DNA of 64,000 nucleotides from Leguminivora glycinivorella. Its lineage: Eukaryota > Arthropoda > Insecta > Lepidoptera > Tortricidae. The notes below the pieces were generated by a model that saw nothing but the letters and a program-made list of their open reading frames with translations, was not told the origin of the DNA and did not search any database. The translations under genes were made by a program, and so were the position numbers. This document shows, one piece after another, positions 21,184 to 32,947 of the stretch. The stretch covers positions 22,285,847 through 22,349,846 of the forward strand of contig NC_062984.1 in the NCBI RefSeq assembly GCF_023078275.1, in the 5' to 3' direction. Positions within the stretch are counted from its first letter, which is position 1. Each line of letters opens with the position of its first letter.

Positions 21184-21334
21184 AACTTGTATTTTTGGCA
21201 GCCTTACTCACCGGCAGGAACACAACACTATGAGTAAATATAAGTTAATATCAAACTATTATCTCCTGAATTTATGCACTACACCTTTTCTCATCCATTA
21301 ACATTTTAATAAAAACCTTTGAAATTAATTTAAA

Positions 21335-23535
21335 TAAATATGAAAATGAAAAATGAAAATGAAATATTTATTTTTCAAGTAGGCATATTACAATGCGCAT
21401 ATGAACGTCAAATAAAGCTACGCCGGCTCTAACCCTACGCCTCAGCCTCGAGAAGATTTCAGTCCCCCTCAGTTGGGAGGGGGTATCCACTATGGGACCG
21501 GCAAGAAACTCGGCGGGCAACTTCTTTTCAAAACATTACATCTTATAATTAACATGCATTAAATAACAACATACAATTTAACATGCAAAAGTATTCATCA
21601 AAGAATATGAACAGACTAGGTACTCTATGGAAATCAATTTCAATAAATTATATTATTGCTTAATAATACGTCGTTCTTCTTCAGAGAAAACATATCAAAT
21701 TGTCATAGAAGAAAAAGATAATATGAATCTCAATATCATTAAATATGTAATTTACCTACACAACATAAAATATAAAATATTTTGATGTGCTTTCTTATCT
21801 GAACTGTGTCCTCTATACATAATACAATTATTTTAATTGCTATTCGTTTTTTGTAGTTTCTGGTTCGGGCCATGCATGTTTGTCTGTCAAATAGTCCTCG
21901 ACTCTGTAATAAGCCTTTAACATCAATGATTTTTTTAAGTAGTTCTTAAGAGCTGGGAGGGGTAATCTCAAAGCAGTGTCAGGTAACTTATTATAAAAAT
22001 GAATGCATTGCCCAACAAATGACTTCTGTACTTTACGGACACGAAACTTCTTTATGGCAAGCTTATTTTTGTTTCTAGTGTTATAATTATGGATATCAGA
22101 ATTCTTAGTGAAACAGTCTAAATTCTTAACAACATAAATTATACTATCATAAATGTATTGGGAAGCTACAGTTAAGATATTAATTTCTTTGAAGAGTTCT
22201 CTTACTGATTCACGTGTTCCTAAGTTGTAAATAGAACGAATGGCTCTCTTTTGTAATACAAAGATAGTCTGTATGTCAGCTGCTTTGCCCCAAACCAGAA
22301 TACCGTATGACATTACACTGTGAAAATAACTATGATACACTAGGCGAGCTGTCTCAACATTAGTCAGTTGCCTGATTCTCCTAACGGCGTATGCGGCTGA
22401 ACTTAATTTGCTTGCTAGTTTCTTTATATGAGGACTCCATTGTAGATTTTTGTCCAATGTTAAACCAAGAAACAGTGTTGTATCTACCATCTCTAAGCAT
22501 TCATCATTCAAAAGTATTTTTGTATCGATTGGTTTAACATTCGGCAGAGAAAATCGAATACATTTGGTTTTCTTAGAATTAAGAAGTAAATTGTTGACAG
22601 TAAACCACTGCAGTACATCAGCTAACGTGCTATTAATTACATTGTAATCCGTAGATTTTCGGTCAACATTAAAAAGCAGTGATGTATCATCAGCAAAAAG
22701 TACTATTTCACAAAAGTTTTTCACTATACATGGCAAATCATTTATATAAACCAAAAACAGGAATGGACCTAAAATTGAGCCTTGTGGCACTCCTAATTGG
22801 ACTACAGTCCCGCTAGAGCGAGTTTTGTTAACAACTACTGTTTGTGTTCTATTGCTAAGGTAAGAAGACATAAAGTTTAGGGCATTTATAGACAAACCAT
22901 AGTGTTCTAATTTCAAAATGAGCGTTCCATGATCCACACAATCAAAGGCTTTTGAAAGATCACAAAATATGCCAATTGCATCACAAGAATTTTCCCAAAA
23001 ATTATATATATGTTTAATGAGTACCGAAGCAGCATCGGTCGTGGAACGGCCCCTTGTGAAACCGAACTGTTTGCTTGTAAGTAATCTATGTCTGTTGAAG
23101 TGTCCCAGTAGATCATTTAACATTAGCTTCTCAAAGACTTTACTTAGTACAGGAAGTATTGATATGGGACGGAAATTGGTTATATCACTCGAATCACCCG
23201 ATTTAAAAAGCGGTATGACTTTGCTACATTTCATAAGATCTGGAAAGGTGCCTTGTGAAATTGAAATATTATATATTACGGCCAAGTAAGGTGCTATTAT
23301 ATCTATGACATGACTAATTACTTTAACTGATGTTCCCCATAAGTCTTCCGTTTTCTTTAAATTGAGTGACTTGAATGTTTTAACAATATTTACAGAGTCT
23401 ACTTGACTAAATTCAAATGAATTATTACATTTCTTAACATTAGCACAAAGTAATGAATGGGCTTGAGCCGCAGAAGAATGTAAACATTTTGTGGTGTTAA
23501 CGGCTATATTGACACTGCTGCACTGCATGACTTGT
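21335..23535 (-). mobile_element. 5'-truncated LINE with 3' A-rich tail
   Basis: The ORF at 21840..23528 is followed, on the minus strand, by about 500 bp of 3' UTR ending in an ATTTTCATTTTTCATTTTCA-type low-complexity tail at about 21340-21370. No endonuclease domain is present, so the 5' half is missing. Confidence 0.82.
21840..23528 (-). CDS. LINE reverse transcriptase (CR1/Jockey-like group)
   Basis: The 562-residue uninterrupted frame is a non-LTR reverse transcriptase. Motifs in order: NFRPISILPVLSKVFEKL (118-135), KQFGFTRGRST (153-162), the first catalytic Asp in FCDLSKAFD (188-196), GVPQGSILGP (246-255) and the second catalytic pair in LFADD (277-281). The thumb follows (LFLGLTLD, about 350), and the C-terminus contains the NYNTRNK motif frequent in CR1-type LINEs. 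There is no RNase H. The frame starts inside the region before the palm, so the Met is not the native start and the apurinic endonuclease is lost. The intact frame suggests recent insertion. It is flanked on its 5' side by the tail of an opposite-strand LINE. Confidence 0.93.
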   Translation of the reverse strand: MQCSSVNIAVNTTKCLHSSAAQAHSLLCANVKKCNNSFEFSQVDSVNIVKTFKSLNLKKTEDLWGTSVKVISHVIDIIAPYLAVIYNISISQGTFPDLMKCSKVIPLFKSGDSSDITNFRPISILPVLSKVFEKLMLNDLLGHFNRHRLLTSKQFGFTRGRSTTDAASVLIKHIYNFWENSCDAIGIFCDLSKAFDCVDHGTLILKLEHYGLSINALNFMSSYLSNRTQTVVVNKTRSSGTVVQLGVPQGSILGPFLFLVYINDLPCIVKNFCEIVLFADDTSLLFNVDRKSTDYNVINSTLADVLQWFTVNNLLLNSKKTKCIRFSLPNVKPIDTKILLNDECLEMVDTTLFLGLTLDKNLQWSPHIKKLASKLSSAAYAVRRIRQLTNVETARLVYHSYFHSVMSYGILVWGKAADIQTIFVLQKRAIRSIYNLGTRESVRELFKEINILTVASQYIYDSIIYVVKNLDCFTKNSDIHNYNTRNKNKLAIKKFRVRKVQKSFVGQCIHFYNKLPDTALRLPLPALKNYLKKSLMLKAYYRVEDYLTDKHAWPEPETTKNE

Positions 23536-23910
23536 CCCCTAGAAATAAGTATAATAAAAATGAATTGTTGCTCTATGCTCTATTTGTAAAACATGTATGG
23601 TAACCCTAAATCTAAATCTTGTAAATTCTAATCATATATATATTTTGATTTAAGATAAATAGCCTGATAGATCTCACATTTTTATATACTACTGAATTAA
23701 ATATACTGAATTGTCCTTATGAATAGATTTCCTGAATAATAATATAATAATAACATAATGTAAATAAACTTAATAATAGTCTTTCTAAATAATGTAAAAA
23801 CCGTGGAGTCACGGGACAGGCTCTGCCTAGTGTGATCCACTAAATGTGTGACTAACAAAATGACTTATTTTGGAAATAAATTTTACTTTACTTTACTTTA
23901 CTTTATATTT
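23536..23910 (+). repeat. 3' end of a plus-strand LINE with (ACTTT)n tail
   Basis: The sequence GGACAGGCTCTGCCTAGTGT and TGACTTATTTTGGAAATAAA end in four ACTTT-type units at 23881-23905, a simple-repeat 3' terminus as in CR1-like elements. No coding part remains. Confidence 0.6.
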
Positions 23911-24261
23911 GAGAAATAATCTTCGAATGCCGAGGCAACATCGCTGTTCGACACTATTTGTTGATTATCTGATACAATGTTGACCATGATAATAATAATC
24001 GCATCAATGCAGGCGAAGTCACAGGCGAACATTGTTCTAACTAATTAGGAGGTAAATACTTATGTGAAAAGCCCCCGGCGTTACCCTTTGAACTGGAGGG
24101 ATATGGGGGATTTTACCGTATACACACATACAAAACGTATTATGACCCGAGGTCTACCTCGTCTCTACAAAAATCACTCTACTTTGTTCCAAAACCATGC
24201 TTTTATCTCTCGATCGCAACGTCACGGCCATCCTTTTATTAAAACGCATAGACAGGAAACT

Positions 24262-24462
24262 ATGAAAATTAAACAAGTGAAAGTTACATCAGTGTATGTG
24301 GTAAAATTATTTATTATAACATTTTTTTTGTTAGTTTTTATCTCGGATGTGTTTTATCATTCCCATACTAATGACATAAATAAGTGCACTTCTTACTCCT
24401 ATGCCAGCGGTACAGAAATATCAAAGAGGATCAAGTATTACAGAGAGTTACTGTCAAAGTAA
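24262..24462 (+). CDS. Hypothetical small one-helix membrane ORF (candidate first exon)
   Basis: ATG at 24262 opens 66 codons with a basic N-terminus (MKIKQVKVTSVYVVK), one hydrophobic helix (about 16-33) and a polar remainder. This topology, N-in with a short cytoplasmic tail, is that of type II Golgi enzymes, but I recognise no family. The stop TAA overlaps a possible splice donor (AAA|GTAAAA at 24459), so this could be a first exon. No matching downstream exon was found. The frame is also open upstream to 24064. Repeat family G begins only 17 bases later, so it may equally be repeat-derived. Confidence 0.22.
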   Translation: MKIKQVKVTSVYVVKLFIITFFLLVFISDVFYHSHTNDINKCTSYSYASGTEISKRIKYYRELLSK

Positions 24463-24478
24463 AATATATGTAATCACA

Positions 24479-24660
24479 ATGCATAGACTGCCAATACTGC
24501 CATCTCTCGACACAAGCTCAAAACTTTTAAACCCCAGTTTTGACAATTTGGCCCATATTGTTAGCTTGATATGTGTTAAAATGTCAGATATTAATATTAG
24601 CGCCATCTAGCCGAGCGTCCCCCAAAGGTGTAACGCCATCTAGGCCACCGTACCTATTTC
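24479..24660 (+). repeat. Repeat family G
   Basis: The sequences TGCATAGACTGCCAATACTG, AATTTGGCCCATATTGTTAG and TTAGCGCCATCTAGCCGAG recur inverted at 63636..63835. Confidence 0.75.
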
Positions 24661-25227
24661 TATATGGTTCTGAGGTACGTTTTTTACTTAGACTGTAGCT
24701 ACCTATACGAAGTTACATATGTCTTTGGAAATATGTATGAACGTTTTGAACACAGGTGCTATGTCGGCATAGGCCGGTAAAATTTGAACACACATACGTG
24801 TCACTGACACTGGCATACGAGTTCGATTGTTTTGATCACAGACCTTGTGTCACCGGCATAGGGGAAGGTTTATTTTGATCACAACCCTTGAGTCGCCGGC
24901 ACTGCGTTAGAATAATCTTCTCGTGTTTTGTTTGAATATTAAATAGGTGATAAGTACTCTGTGTAAGAGAATTATTCTCTAAATAAACGGCGAAAAAATT
25001 TCATTCTGGAAATAGAGAACTACATAAACAACCTCCATTGAATCTATAGTAGGTTTATGTGACTGTGAGTAAATACAGAAGTATTTTTTTTTGTTATGAA
25101 CAGACATCGTAACTTTTTCAGCAATTTCAACATATTAGAAAAAAAGGATTTCATACGTGTGTTTTCTAAGTAGATGATCAATTACTAATTAACTATTCCA
25201 GCTGGCTTTGGACATACATACATATTC
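24661..25227. other. Non-coding, nothing firm
   Basis: The tract 24750-24900 has internal repeats around GTCGGCATAGGCCGG and GTGTCACCGGCATAG, suggesting a worn repeat. No exon seen. Confidence 0.35.
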
Positions 25228-25385
25228 CTTTAATACGACAATAATAAAATAATAATAATTCTTTATTTGGCAGGCAAGAAACCTAAAAATACAATAAAAT
25301 GATCATATATACAAATAAAAATAAAAAGTAAAACTTACACCTAATACAATGAAATAAAACATTCACAAACTTATGCACTACAGAT
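25228..25385 (-). repeat. LINE 3' tail fragment
   Basis: On the minus strand the sequence runs into TTGCCTGCCAAATAAAGAAT and a TATTATTATTTTATTATT tail, typical of a Jockey-like LINE 3' end. Confidence 0.5.
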
Positions 25386-25430
25386 GGCCGTTCTTGCTGC
25401 ACCAAAATTGCCAAAAAAGTTACGATATCT

Positions 25431-25550
25431 GGGGGCCGATTTTTGAATCTCACGTCGTTCGAATTCAGAAAATTGTCACGGTGAATTGCCTACTATTTTC
25501 GGTGACAATTTTCTGAATTCGAACGACGTGAGATTCAAAAATCGGCCCCC
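25431..25550. mobile_element. MITE-6, near-perfect hairpin copy
   Basis: Arms starting GGGGGCCGATTTTTGAATCT pair with AGATTCAAAAATCGGCCCCC for about 50 bases with no visible mismatch, across a short loop. The perfect pairing implies a young insertion. Confidence 0.85.
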
Positions 25551-26169
25551 AGGTTATGAGGTCTTATTATGAGTCTTTGTGAAGTCTTATACCATTCAGG
25601 ACATTATTATATATATATTTTCTTAAAGTGTGTCACATTTTATCCATTGCTTATATATAAAAAAATTTTTTTTTAATAAAAACCCTGTCAAAGCCTGAAA
25701 AAAAATTTCATGTTTATAAGTTGACGTCTATATTATTATAAAATGATATCAAGTCATCATTTTTAATTTGGGTCACTTTCATCCATGGGTTTTCAATATT
25801 TGGCAGAATAAAACGCAACGCAATAGAGTAGTATTTTAAATTTTTGCGCTGTGTGGCGCGCAACCGATAGCCAATCAGGTTGGCGCATGCCGCTGGCGCG
25901 ACGCCGCGCTGTGACACGAGGCGTAGGTACCTACTTCTCGTGCGCAGTCATACATAATTTAAGATTGCCAGAGGGTCGGGCTTTGGCGGGATTCTCCCGA
26001 TTTTTTTGTAAGTCTTCCCAATTAAAACTTATACATAGTAGGTAACCTTAAGAACTTTATTACATTAGTAACGAAAACAGACCAATTATAAATGTCGAAA
26101 ACACGTAAAGGTCTACTATCTAAACTAAACGAAGTAAACTAGCTAAACTATCGTAAATTTTTATTATGG
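25551..26169. other. Non-coding, nothing recognised
   Basis: AT-rich, with a GC-richer patch at 25850-25930. Frames there have no splice or start support. Confidence 0.4.
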
Positions 26170-26300
26170 TGCATTAGGGTAATTCCGAATGACAAAAATG
26201 CTCTGGTAATTCCGAAGAGGGAATCTTGATATGATGGAAATAATGGTGATTTTTATGTGACTTTCGTAATTAGACGACTTTCGGAATTACCCTAATGCAC
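26170..26300. mobile_element. Small hairpin MITE
   Basis: The ends GTGCATTAGGGTAATTCCGA and TCGGAATTACCCTAATGCAC are perfect inverted repeats. The element is about 131 bp. Confidence 0.8.
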
Positions 26301-26521
26301 TATTATTTTACATTTCCCTACGAAATCCTCGAAACTCCAGAACCTTTTGTCCCGATATTGAAGTACCTAATTCAATCCGGCGCTCCTATTCATACACCGT
26401 GATTATATTATTGTAACTATTTATTTCAGTTTTTAGTTCCACAATACAGGGTGTAATTTTTATGACGGGAAATATTTATGGATGCAAATGGATACAAAAC
26501 CCAAAAACAATAAATTGTAAC

Positions 26522-27426
26522 TAGAGATGGGTCGTGGGTAAATACCCAATCTACCCACCCAGGTATTTACCCGGTAAATACCTATCTACCCGGTATTTAC
26601 CCGTATCTACCCAAATTGACGGGTAGATTCATTTCATGTTGGACATACTGATTTGTGTTAAAATGGAGATAAATACTAAGTTAGTGGTTGTAATTTTTAT
26701 ACACAATTTAAAACAAAACTGTTCAGTCAAATAGACAATTAAGTTTACAGAAATTTTAATGTATATTTTTAAAAATAATTAAAAAAATATGTTTTATGTG
26801 TGCTTTTTAGATTGTATTTTAATTAGTCGTATTTATACGATAAAGATAAACTTCCTAGTACTGGTTGGAGGGGGTTATGGTGGGGTTAGGGGGGGTAAAA
26901 TGTATTTTTTTCATATTTCATGGAAACTATCATTAATATCGAAAAGTATTGTATGTACGAACTAAAGTAGACACAATTTCCTACAAAAAAGTTTCTACGC
27001 ATTTTTGTCATAGAACATACTATGTATGAGTTATGAGCTTGAAAAAGATCTTTTTTAAATATTTTTATTCACATATTTTTATTTACAGTTTTAATTTATC
27101 AAACTTATAATTTATACTAAAAGCTTTTTAAATTATTTCCGTATGTCAGAGAATGATATTACACGATTTTTATAGTTGGAGTGATACACTAAAATCACAT
27201 TTTATCTCATAGCAACCTATTCGTTCCCAATTTGAATAAACATTATGTGTACAATTACAAAGACTGACTTAAATTAATCTATTTTAGCCCAAACACCATT
27301 TAAAAACGTCAAATTTGGAAGAAAAATGAAAATACCCGCGTATTTACCCGCGGGTAGGTAAATATCGGGTATTTACCCGGTAAATACCCACCGTCGGGTA
27401 TTTACCTGGGTAGTTACCCATCTCTA
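26522..27426. mobile_element. hAT-type non-autonomous element with perfect 8-bp duplication
   Basis: The inverted ends TAGAGATGGG and CCCATCTCTA bound 905 bp. ATTGTAAC flanks both sides exactly (26514-26521 and 27427-27434). The terminal 100 bp at each end is a run of degenerate GGTAAATACCC units in both orientations; the middle is AT-rich with no transposase frame. Confidence 0.92.
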
Positions 27427-27434
27427 ATTGTAAC

Positions 27435-27724
27435 TTGAATATTATTTCCTATATTTTCCTTAATTTTCATTTATAATGGACACGAAGCGCACGGCGGCAT
27501 AATATATATGTACACCTTATAAAACAAAGTCCCCCGCCGCGTGTGTCTCTGTGCGCGCGCGTGTGTGCAAACACAGGTGGTGAGACTGCGGTAGCCATTA
27601 TTGTAATTATTCTCATTATATGGCATTAGTATCCTTTTTACAGATTTTCGACATTACCTCAATTGGTTTCGAATTTAACCCTACCTTAGAAAAATGGTAA
27701 TCAAAATACGTATGTATTTTTTTA
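27435..27724. other. Non-coding
   Basis: It contains a short GTGTGTCTCTGTGCGCGCGC run near 27540-27560; no exon. Confidence 0.4.
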
Positions 27725-27915
27725 CTTACATTTATCTATCCATACTAATATTATAAATGCGAAAGTATGTCTGTTTGTTTCTCCGTCTTTCACGGAAAAA
27801 CGGAGCGACGAATTGACGTGATTTTTTAAAGTGGAGATAGTTGAAAGGATGGAGAGTGACATAGGCTACTTTTTGTCTCTTTCTAACGCGAGCGACGCCG
27901 CGTGCAAAAGCTAGT
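27725..27915 (-). repeat. Repeat family E copy
   Basis: Reverse complement of 16755..16955: TCTTTCACGGAAAAACGGAG, then GGATGGAGAGTGACATAGGC and CTAACGCGAGCGACGCCGCG. Confidence 0.75.
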
Positions 27916-27919
27916 GTAA

Positions 27920-28800
27920 TATAAAGCTGCAACACGACTGACATTTTTCAAAAAACAGCCAGAAGGAGGTTCCGCCGGTGGCAGTGTTTGGTGTGGCCGT
28001 ATAGAGGTTTGTCCTGCAACCCTGTAAAAATCCGACTGTCGGTCTACCTGTTCCAGGTAAAAAAATGTTGGACGGCCTGCATGCGACAAATGTGAGAAAA
28101 CTGACTACTTTTGTTTTGTATGGCAACTTTTAAATCGTAAGAGATAGCCGGGGGTGCTCGACCAAATGTCATACAGATCTCGGAGTAGAAAAAAGTTGTA
28201 TTAAAAAAAATTCAAAATGGCCGACTTTTTTTTAAATTTCAAAATGGTCCTAGCGCGCTGAGATTTGGCACACGAGTGGACGGCCGACGGATTAGTATTC
28301 AAAAAGAATATTATTGAAAAATTTCAAATGGCGGCCTTTGTGGGCAAATTGAAATTTGTATGGAAGATTTTTTTAATAACCATATCTCCGTAACGGTAGG
28401 AAAAAGGTCAAAAAAGCTTGAACTACACAATTTCAAAATGACCGACTTTGATTTTGGGAAATTTGACTTTGTCCCCTCTCGCCGCCGTTTTTGACTTTTC
28501 CAAAAAAAAAATTCTCATTCCTATTTTTGGCCCCCGTTTTTACCACGTGCCAAATTTTACCGCGCTCGGACCGAAGATAAAAAAAAATAATTCAAAGTCG
28601 GCCATTTTGAAATTTTGTAAATGCCATTCGATGGACCTAAGATAACTGTACAACATTAGTTCAAGCACTTTAACCTTTTTCCTACCATTACGGAGCTATG
28701 GCGATTAAAAAGAACCTCCATACAAATTTCAATTGGCGTTCAAAGGCAGCCATTTTGAATTTTTAGAAATTTTCTTTTTGTATACTAATCTTGGGGCGGC
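27920..28800 (-). repeat. Repeat family H
   Basis: It contains AAAAATGTTGGACGGCCTGC, CGACCAAATGTCATACAG and repeated TTCAAAATGG(C/A)CGAC segments. The family is found inverted at 30310..30905. The long frames within it are not conserved between copies. Confidence 0.6.
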
Positions 28801-29965
28801 TATCCACCCGTGTTGCGACGTACAGACTTGCAATTTTGAGTTTTAAGTATGTTATTATAGCTTACTAGACGACGAAAATTTCTGCGTTCCGGTCTTATCC
28901 AGAGGTTCTCAAATAGGGGCCTGAAAATGCGGCGAAATGGTTCCAGTAAAGGATGGTACGGCAGTGTTGGCTTCGTGCTCGACTTGGCGGGGGTACTGCC
29001 GTGCCCCCAGATTAAATTATAAGATAGTTAAGTTTAATGAAAAGGTTTATCTATTTGTATTCTTTTGCAGCAGCGTCTCAGCGAATCACAATGAGTTGTC
29101 TTGCCTTCGGCCGACCAATCGTATTAGTCTCTCGTATCTAAGTAATATTTAACGAGAGCGGTGATAGGCCTGTTTAAAATTATGGATATATATTAAAATC
29201 ATAGTTCAAAACGATGGTTTTTGCCATACCTTTAACAGGCTTTAACACTGGCGTGTTTATTTTTGATAGGGGATGATTTTATTATTTCATAGTATAATTC
29301 CTCAATAAGGAAATGATGTATCTATTATTTTCGAGATACCTACAGTATCAACCATTTCAAAAGCTTTAACTGTTGTTTTGTGAAAACTTTTTATATAGTA
29401 CTTTGGAGACTAGTTTCGAAGTCGTGACAGTTTTCAGACGTCTGTGACTGGCATCGCCTCGGCCATTTTGTACAACCGCGTTAAGAGCAAACGTCACCCA
29501 GCGTAAAAATCAACAAAACAAATCATGCAGTGATATCATAAAGAGATACCCAAAAACGCTGGCTACGCTAACAGGACTCAGGGTTCAGCATGAGCTAAAG
29601 CTTAGGTACTACTTTCCCAAGCGCTTATCATGATGAGTCGTACCAAAACAGCGTGTCTTTATATAATCTCTATATTGTACCAAACCTGAGTTCTACTAGG
29701 TACAGCCGAGCCAGTGTCAGCTCAGTGTCAGCTCTATCTTGGATACTGCTCACCCACGAACTCACCGTGACGATTTCTTTAATTACGATGATAATTTGTT
29801 TGTTATTTTTCGAAATACATTAACTTTAATGACAATTGGCGTTCATTAATTTTTAATGGTTAATGACAATTAACCTTTTGACTGTGTAATTTTTGTTAAT
29901 TACCGTTCGGCCAATACGCTAGGCATTTCTTGCAGCCAATCAATAAATAATATCCTAAAACATCT
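28801..29965. other. Non-coding, nothing recognised
   Basis: A possible family H edge at the left. No exon with usable splice sites. Confidence 0.4.
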
Positions 29966-30180
29966 GGACGACCGAGCTTCGCTCGGTTCTATTTTATTAT
30001 ATCACGTCTTTAGAAAAAAAAACTTATAAATACAAGAACAAAAAAAAACAAAACAAAAAATTAAAACTTAATTTCTGGCCGGGATTCGAAACCCTGACAC
30101 CTGCAATCTGTCTGCGAACATTAGACCGACCTCGTACGACTGAGCTAAGCGCAGCCGATGTGCGCGGGGCGAAATTAACG
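29966..30180 (-). repeat. tRNA-derived SINE, second type
   Basis: On the minus strand the head reads GCTTAGCTCAGTCGTACGAG (A box) then GGGTTTCGAATCCCGGCC (B box), followed by an A-rich body and a GAGCGAAGCTCGGTCG-like tail. The head is tRNA-like but has no well-formed cloverleaf that I could draw. Confidence 0.65.
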
Positions 30181-30309
30181 ACCATATTTAACGTTTACTA
30201 ACGCGAAAGAAAAACTCATTAAAACTCCATAATTCGCCGTTTTCCGGGACCTAAGGCTACGCTAGATCGATTTTCCAACCCCGAGAACCCCTACATAACA
30301 AATTTCAGC

Positions 30310-30905
30310 GAAGCTAATCTTCGGGTGGCCGTCCACCCGTGTGACAAATCTCAGCGCGCTAGGACCATTTTGAAATTTTTCAAAAAAAAAAAGTCAGCCA
30401 TATTGATTTTTTTAATGAAACTTTTTTCTACTTAAAACCCTGTATGACATTTGGTCGAGCAGCCCCGGCTATCTCTTACCGTTTAAAAGTTGCCATACAA
30501 AACAAAAGTGGCCAGTTTTCTCACATTTGTAGTATTTTTCAATTTCTTTTATTTCATTCCAATCAAGGCCTCTTGGAGATTCTACAACAAAAATTTGAGC
30601 ACTCTACGACAAACTTGAAAAATCATCAAAAAAAAGTCGGCCATTTTGAAAAAAAAAAAAATGGCGGCGTCAAAAACTGCCCAGGGTCCTCTATGACATT
30701 TTGGTCGAGCACCTCCCGGCTATCTCCTGCCGTTTGGCCAGACCGTTCAACATTTTTTTACCCGGAACCGGTAGACCGACGGTCGGATTTTTCCGGGGTC
30801 GCAAGATCAACCTCTATACTACCACAGCCACACCAAATACTGCCACCTGCAAAATCTCCTGGCTATTTTTGGAAAAATGTCAGTCGGGTTGCAGCTTTAT
30901 ATTAT
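30310..30905 (+). repeat. Repeat family H, opposite orientation
   Basis: Shares CCACCCGTGTGACAAATCTC, TGACATTTGGTCGAGCA, AACATTTTTTTACC and GTAGACCGACGGTCGG with 27920..28260 in inverse order. Confidence 0.65.
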
Positions 30906-31130
30906 ATAGAAAAATAGAATAGAATATAGAATTGATAAATAAATGAATATACAAGAATTGCTCATTTAAAAGTATATGATATTCTTAAAGAAAATATATA
31001 AGTTATATTTAACCAAATTAACATGCAAAGAATTAAGTTATTTTATTTCATCTTTGTTTAAACGACAGGTAGGATAGGATAAGATTGGCTTAATAGTAAT
31101 TTGAGGAAAGATTTCGTTTAATTTTTATCT
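30906..31130. other. Non-coding spacer
   Basis: AT-rich; nothing recognised. Confidence 0.4.
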
Positions 31131-31660
31131 AAAAAACCGGCCAAGAGCGTGTCGGGCCACGCTCAGTGTAGGGTTCCGTAGTTTTTCGTATTTTTCTCAA
31201 AAACTACTGAACCTATCAAGTTCAAAACAATTTTCCTAGAAAGTCTTTATAAAATTTTTTTTTCATATTTTTTAAACATATGGTTCAAAAGTTAGAGGGG
31301 GGGGGGGACGCACTTTTTTTTCCTTTAGGAGCGATTATTTCCGAAAATATTAATATTATCAAAAAACTATCTTAGTAAACCCTTATTCATTTTTAAATAC
31401 CTATCCAACAATATATCACACGTTGGGGTTGGAATGAAAAAAAATATCAGCCCCCACTTTACATGTAGGGGGGGGGGGGGGGGTACCCTAACAAAACATT
31501 TTTTATTTTTGCACTTTGTTGGCGTGATTGATATACATATTGGTACCAAATTTCAGCTTTCTAGTGCTTACGGTTACTGAGATTATCCGCGGACGGACGG
31601 ACGGATGGACAGACAGACATGGCGAAACTATAAGGGTTCCTAGTTGACTACGGAACCCTA
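31131..31660 (-). repeat. Repeat family C, full length
   Basis: Reverse complement of 4871..5443, from AACCGGCCAAGAGCGTGTCG to AGTTGACTACGGAACCCTA. The CCGT tract is reduced to a few CGGA units, one of them altered. Confidence 0.85.
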
Positions 31661-32947
31661 AAAACACTACGTGACGTCACGCGAGGCAAGTCCATTGGGC
31701 GTTTAGTGTTTTGTATTCGATATCAGTTATATGACTTCACCACGTTAAATATTGCCGGTTATAAAAAGTACATCCTGTATTTTGCTTTATAATCCTGTAT
31801 TTTCTACATATAAATTCCTCACCATTTTACGATATAATATGATCTCGTACCAACGTCGATCCCCACATGTACTTCAAAATAAAATATGAATAATCGGCGG
31901 CGCGTGTGTTAGCTCATTGAATTATATATATTTTATGTATGTGGATTCATATTGAAAGATAAGCGCTCAGCTACCTGCATAGTGAGTGACACGCTTAAAT
32001 ATAAGTCTAAAGTACTTAGATGATAAATCGCATTATTTTATTTGGCAGTAGTAGTAGTAGATTCCACGATGTATACTAAATTTATTATTTATAAATTAAA
32101 TTATTTACTGACGCATGTGGAAAATAGGTATATTAAGTTAAAATTGTTACTCTAGTAGTCTTATCAAATACAACCCTTTCAGGCTTAGCATTAAATAGCG
32201 TGATGCGCACAGTTGAAATAAATTTTGGCGTTTTGTACACAACGTGCGGTTTGTCGAATGTCGAGAGAGGTCATTGCCCTTCCCCGCTGCCGCGCCACGG
32301 CCGCGCGGTCGGTATCATAATACCTACACTACCCGCGTCACTGCGCTCGCTTGACTTGATCGAACGCAAATATTAATACCGTATTATTTTTCGAAGCATT
32401 CTATTAAACTTACCCAAATTCACGTATCTTATTTATCTTGTCTTTTTAGTTAATAAGATAAGAACTCTAGTAACTTTAATATTTTTTTGGAATGGTAAAA
32501 ACCTATTTTTGCTAAATTATCGCAAATTTTATCAAGCACTGGAGTAGGAAAACACAATTTCAGTTTATTGATATATTTAAAGGAGGCAATGCGACGTTTC
32601 TTATTTTTTTTAACATGAATATTTTTTTGTGTCTGTTTCGCTAGGTATGACAAATTGTCATATAGCACTCGAGTAAATTGACCCAAACTACGTATACACG
32701 CTAAAAATATCATTCTAAATGCAATACAGTTACATTTTTTCTCTCGAATATTTTTTTTACCACATTAGGTCAAATTAAAAATTATAACCACAAATTACCA
32801 AATTACTAAAAAAGCACCCTAGGAATGTGACCCAAAACGAAATGTTAAATTTATATGTTATCAATGTATTTATAAACGAAAACAAAATCGACTTTAATAT
32901 TTTTTTAACTTAGGGCCCAAAATATAGCCAGCGCCGCAGGACTATTC
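31661..32947. other. Non-coding, CpG-rich patch at about 32240-32350
   Basis: The patch (CCGCTGCCGCGCCACGGCCG) stands out against AT-rich flanks and could be a distal regulatory element or a worn repeat. The frame at 32450-32713 (minus) has no start context or similarity that I recognise. Confidence 0.35.
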
